Below are positions 61,787 to 64,000 of a stretch of DNA of 64,000 nt, in pieces. Source of the stretch: an uncultured Gemmatimonadota bacterium (GTDB lineage: Bacteria > Gemmatimonadota > Gemmatimonadetes > Gemmatimonadales > Gemmatimonadaceae); NCBI GenBank assembly GCA_902826615.1, contig CADEFN010000001.1, positions 806,001-870,000 on the forward strand, written 5' to 3'. Positions within the stretch are counted from its first letter, which is position 1, and each line of letters begins with the position of its first letter. A model generated the notes under the pieces. It made no database searches, was not told the DNA's origin, and saw only the letters and a list, made by a program, of their open reading frames with translations. Both the position numbers and the translations under genes were made by a program.

Positions 61787-62362
61787 GTGGAAACACCCTT
61801 CCTCGAAATCGTACGGCGCTGGGGAGAATCGATCGAGTCGAAAGACCTCTACACACAGGGACACTGTGTGCGGGTTTCCGACCTCGCGTGTGCGATTGCC
61901 AGCCGGATGGGGTTTGAGCAGCGCCGTCTGTTCTGGTTCCGGGTCGGCGCCCTGCTGCACGACGTTGGCAAGATCAGCATCCCGGCCGAGGTGCTCAACA
62001 AACCCGACCGCCTGACGGACGAGGAGTGGGCGCTGATGAAGGCGCATCCCACGTTAGGCGTGGAGTTGCTGGCCGATATCGAGTTCCCCGATGACGTGCT
62101 CCCCGTGGTGCAGTCCCATCATGAGCGCTGGGACGGTACCGGCTACCCCAACGGCCTGCGCGGCGGCGAAATCCCGCTGGGCGCGCGCATTCTTGGGGTG
62201 GCAGATGTGTACGATGCATTGACCACCGACCGCGCCTACCGCCCCGGACTCGATCATGACGAGGCCATGGCGCTTATGCGGCAGGACGCCGGCACACACT
62301 TCGATCCCAGGGTGTTTCAGCAGTTCGAGGCCGTGATGCAGGAACGGGTGGTGATGGGATAG
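61787..62362 (+). CDS. HD-GYP domain phosphodiesterase
   Basis: A 191-residue protein that is almost only an HD-GYP domain: KDLYTQGHCVRVSDLACAIA, LLHDVGKISIPAEVL (HD and GK), HPTLGVELL, HHERWDGTGYPNGLRGGEIP (GYP) and ADVYDALTTDRAYR. These residues bind two or three metals and cleave cyclic di-GMP. No receiver or PAS domain is attached, so activity may be set by expression or a partner. Start is GTG 61787, the only candidate after an in-frame stop. 138 bp of non-coding DNA precede it. Confidence 0.92.
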   Translation: METPFLEIVRRWGESIESKDLYTQGHCVRVSDLACAIASRMGFEQRRLFWFRVGALLHDVGKISIPAEVLNKPDRLTDEEWALMKAHPTLGVELLADIEFPDDVLPVVQSHHERWDGTGYPNGLRGGEIPLGARILGVADVYDALTTDRAYRPGLDHDEAMALMRQDAGTHFDPRVFQQFEAVMQERVVMG

Positions 62363-62395
62363 TTTTCCGGCGTCGCGTCAGCGGAGCCGTGAGTC

Positions 62396-62665
62396 ATGTG
62401 CCGGAACATCAAGGTGCTGCACAACTTCGAGCCGCCAGCCACCGAAGATGAGGTGCGCGCCTCGGCGCTTCAGTTTGTGCGGAAGCTGAGTGGGTCGACC
62501 CGTCCTTCGCGCGCCAACGAGGCGGCGTTCAACGTGGCGGTGGAGGAGGTGCACGCCGCCGCGCTCAAACTGCTGCGTGGGCTGACCGCACACGCGCCGC
62601 CCCGCACGCGCGAAGCCGAGGCGCTCAAGGCGAAGGAGCGGAATCTCAAGCGCTTCGGCGCCTAA
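62396..62665 (+). CDS. DUF2277 family protein
   Basis: An 89-residue protein matching DUF2277 over its full length: MCRNIKVLHNFEPPATEDEVRASALQFVRKLSG at the start and EAEALKAKERNLKRFGA at the end. The conserved N-terminal Cys-Arg-Asn-Ile is notable and may bind metal or be modified. Function unknown. The stop TAA is inside a GCCTAACG copy. Confidence 0.85.
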   Translation: MCRNIKVLHNFEPPATEDEVRASALQFVRKLSGSTRPSRANEAAFNVAVEEVHAAALKLLRGLTAHAPPRTREAEALKAKERNLKRFGA

Positions 62666-62803
62666 CGCCGGATCGCGACCCGTCCACCGGGTCGAATCAC
62701 CCGGGTCACACGCCTCATTCGCGACACGTGGCCCATGGCGATCATCAGGGTGCGCAACGGACTTGCGCCTACACCAACCCTGCGCCGATCGAGCGGCGAT
62801 GCC

Positions 62804-63661
62804 ATGTATAACCACTTTCTCCTTCGTGTCGTTCGCGCTGTCATGGGCAGCGCCATGCTGGTCTCCACCATCGTTGCGTGCGGCAAGGAAAGCACGTCAC
62901 CCTCGGGTGACCGCCGAGCCTACGGTCCGGCCCAGACCCTGGGTGAGGGCACCGCACGCACCTTTGTCACGGTGGATCGCAGTGGTGCTCCAAAGTCGTT
63001 AGGCGTGGCGCTCTCCGAGTCGGCCATGCGCGGGCTGCCCACTACTCCCATGCCGGGCATGCCCTCGGCGGCCATGCTGGTCCTGCAGCTCCCCTCGGAG
63101 GCGACCACGACCGGCTTCGACCACGTGATGCTGGACTGGAACCCCGCTGGCCACGAACCGCAGCACGTCTACACGCTGCCGCACTTCGACTTTCACTTTT
63201 ACAACATCACGTCGGCCGAGCGCGAGTCGATCGTCCCCACCAACCCAGCCTGGGCCTCCAAAGCGGCCGCCTTCCCGTCTGCCGCGTTTGTGCCGAACGG
63301 GTATGTGGCGTTCTCCGTGCTCGCGGGGGCACCGGCCCCGGCTGTCGCGGTCCCATTCATGGGGATGCACTGGGTAGATCCCACCTCATCGCCCGAACTC
63401 CAGCCGCCGCCAGCTGGCAAGGCATTCACGACCACGTTCCTCTATGGGACCTGGGATGGCCGTTTCATCTTCGCCGAACCCATGATCACCAAGGCCTATA
63501 TCGAGTCCATGAAGGACAAGCCTGAAGGGGTCACGCTGCCGGTCGGAACCGCGCAGAGGGTGTCGAAGGCGGGCATGTATCCCGGCGCCTACTCCATCAA
63601 GTACGACGCCAAGGACAGGGAGTATCGCATCACCCTCGAGAACCTGACCAGCCGCCAGTAG
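62804..63661 (+). CDS. TTHB210-like (DUF5602) lipoprotein
   Basis: A 285-residue lipoprotein started at ATG 62804; MYNHFLLRVVRAVMGSAMLVSTIVAC gives a lipobox cysteine. The mature domain matches the TTHB210/DUF5602 type: GEGTARTFVTVDRSGAPKSLGVAL, a HxFDFHFYNIT-type histidine cluster (LPHFDFHFYN), MGMHWVDPTSSPEL and YGTWDGRFIFAEPMITKAYIES. TTHB210 of Thermus is a periplasmic protein controlled by an ECF sigma factor. The histidines suggest metal binding. Downstream, 124 bp lead to the response regulator. Confidence 0.85.
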   Translation: MYNHFLLRVVRAVMGSAMLVSTIVACGKESTSPSGDRRAYGPAQTLGEGTARTFVTVDRSGAPKSLGVALSESAMRGLPTTPMPGMPSAAMLVLQLPSEATTTGFDHVMLDWNPAGHEPQHVYTLPHFDFHFYNITSAERESIVPTNPAWASKAAAFPSAAFVPNGYVAFSVLAGAPAPAVAVPFMGMHWVDPTSSPELQPPPAGKAFTTTFLYGTWDGRFIFAEPMITKAYIESMKDKPEGVTLPVGTAQRVSKAGMYPGAYSIKYDAKDREYRITLENLTSRQ

Positions 63662-63785
63662 GCCTGCTTGTCAGCGGGGAGGCCGAGGTATGGGTCAAAC
63701 CACCCAAGAGGAGCGCGTCGGGGGGAAGCAGCTTTCAGCGACTATCGCCCCCGTCGCCCTCCGACCGCAAATTGAGCGTGCAGCC

Positions 63786-64000
63786 ATGAAGCGAATCCTC
63801 ATTGTAGAAGACAACGTCGACCTCGCCAACGGCCTCAAGCGCAACCTGGAGCATGAAGGGCACAAGGTCTCGGTGGCCGGTACGGCGAGAGATGCCCTGA
63901 CATGCGTGACGCGCGAGGTACCTGACCTGGTGGTGCTCGATCTGGGTCTTCCCGACCGCGACGGCTACTTTGTGCTCGAACAGATGCGGAGCCGCGGCGT
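63786..64000 (+). CDS. Response regulator, N-terminal receiver part (right end outside window)
   Basis: A frame from ATG 63786 runs off the right edge with 71 codons visible. MKRILIVEDNVDLANGL supplies the two acidic residues of the phospho-pocket (E8, D9), and VVLDLGLPDRDGY contains the phospho-accepting Asp at about residue 53. This is the receiver domain of a two-component response regulator, probably OmpR/PhoB type, with its DNA-binding part and possibly a sensor kinase to the right. Confidence 0.88.
   Translation, partial: MKRILIVEDNVDLANGLKRNLEHEGHKVSVAGTARDALTCVTREVPDLVVLDLGLPDRDGYFVLEQMRSRG

Larger units (their letters stand above)
1619..63004. repeat. Dispersed 8-mer CGTTAGGC / GCCTAACG
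   Basis: Exact copies read by eye. CGTTAGGC on the plus strand starts at 20320, 30496, 35884, 39187, 42277, 46138, 49210, 57269, 61226, 62052 and 62997. GCCTAACG starts at 1619, 12662, 17166, 35009, 48800, 53492, 56511, 58007, 58514, 59411 and 62660. One-mismatch copies start at 14764, 24754, 28503, 28689, 33207, 51078, 53584 and 61715. The two orientations are equal in number. Most copies lie inside genes. Confidence 0.8.

Noticed and set aside
12662-63004. TTA codons as a bldA-like translational control signal
   Set aside because: The same 8-mer also occurs in a frame without TTA (CCT-AAC), in stop codons and between genes, so the constraint is on DNA rather than on the codon.
1-64000. CRISPR arrays, tRNA or rRNA genes
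   Set aside because: No regularly spaced direct repeats of CRISPR type and no cloverleaf or rRNA-like stretch were found on either strand; a covariance scan could still detect a missed small RNA.

Overview
The window is high-GC DNA from a free-living bacterium, most likely a member of the Gemmatimonadota. I infer this from gene style rather than a marker gene: secreted amidohydrolases, S9 peptidases and beta-propeller proteins, a Ser/Thr kinase with TPR repeats beside an ECF sigma factor, iorAB-type molybdenum oxidoreductase genes, DUF4382 and DUF2277 proteins, and many lipoprotein and Tat signals. No rRNA, tRNA, CRISPR array or intact transposon was found.

Layout. 1-1.4 kb: end of a secreted amidohydrolase. 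1.7-8.4 kb: an accessory defence-like island. It holds an Abi/HEPN protein, a YfbU-family protein with a ribbon-helix-helix N-terminus, and a tightly overlapping four-gene operon at 3998-8076 (unknown helical protein, QueC/QatC-like enzyme, XRE-ImmA/IrrE metallopeptidase, PIN nuclease). A fossil end of an IS3-family element lies at its right border. 8.4-14.9 kb: Ig-like/propeller lipoprotein, TPR kinase, divergent ECF sigma factor and a small HExxH protein. 15-21 kb: DUF4382 lipoprotein, nuclease-like protein, Tat-exported class V aminotransferase, and a three-gene extracytosolic flavin electron-transfer set (FMN-bind protein, ApbE, RnfD/NqrB-like membrane protein). 21-31 kb: S9 peptidase, BlaI-type repressor, YceI, bactofilin with zinc-ribbon partner, methyltransferase, amidohydrolase, TerB/DUF697 protein, phosphodiesterase-like lipoprotein and MATE exporter. 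31-44 kb: MarR regulator with a twin operator facing an NTF2-like gene, lectin-like protein, sulfotransferase, NHL-repeat protein, thioesterase, S9 peptidase, iorA-iorB, and a two-gene nucleotidyltransferase module.

44.3-46.1 kb is a gene graveyard: a remnant of a serine hydrolase and a frameshifted copy of a TonB-plug protein lie next to the intact plug gene. 46.2-50.8 kb is a minus-strand operon of HupE/UreJ-like protein, serine hydrolase and a multicopper oxidase with permuted domains. 51-64 kb holds NHL, sortilin-like BNR, amidohydrolase, MacB-type permease (frameshifted), YVTN propeller, enoyl-CoA hydratase, DUF3052, HD-GYP, DUF2277 and TTHB210-like genes, and the start of a response regulator.

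Two things stand out. The QueC-like/ImmA-IrrE/PIN operon looks like an undescribed defence or toxin-antitoxin system. Second, the 8-mer CGTTAGGC (or its complement) recurs about 22 times exactly, in both orientations, and is nearly absent from the island; it behaves like a genome-wide DNA signal rather than a codon habit. All coordinates, repeats and similarities were found by reading and memory of families, without database searches.
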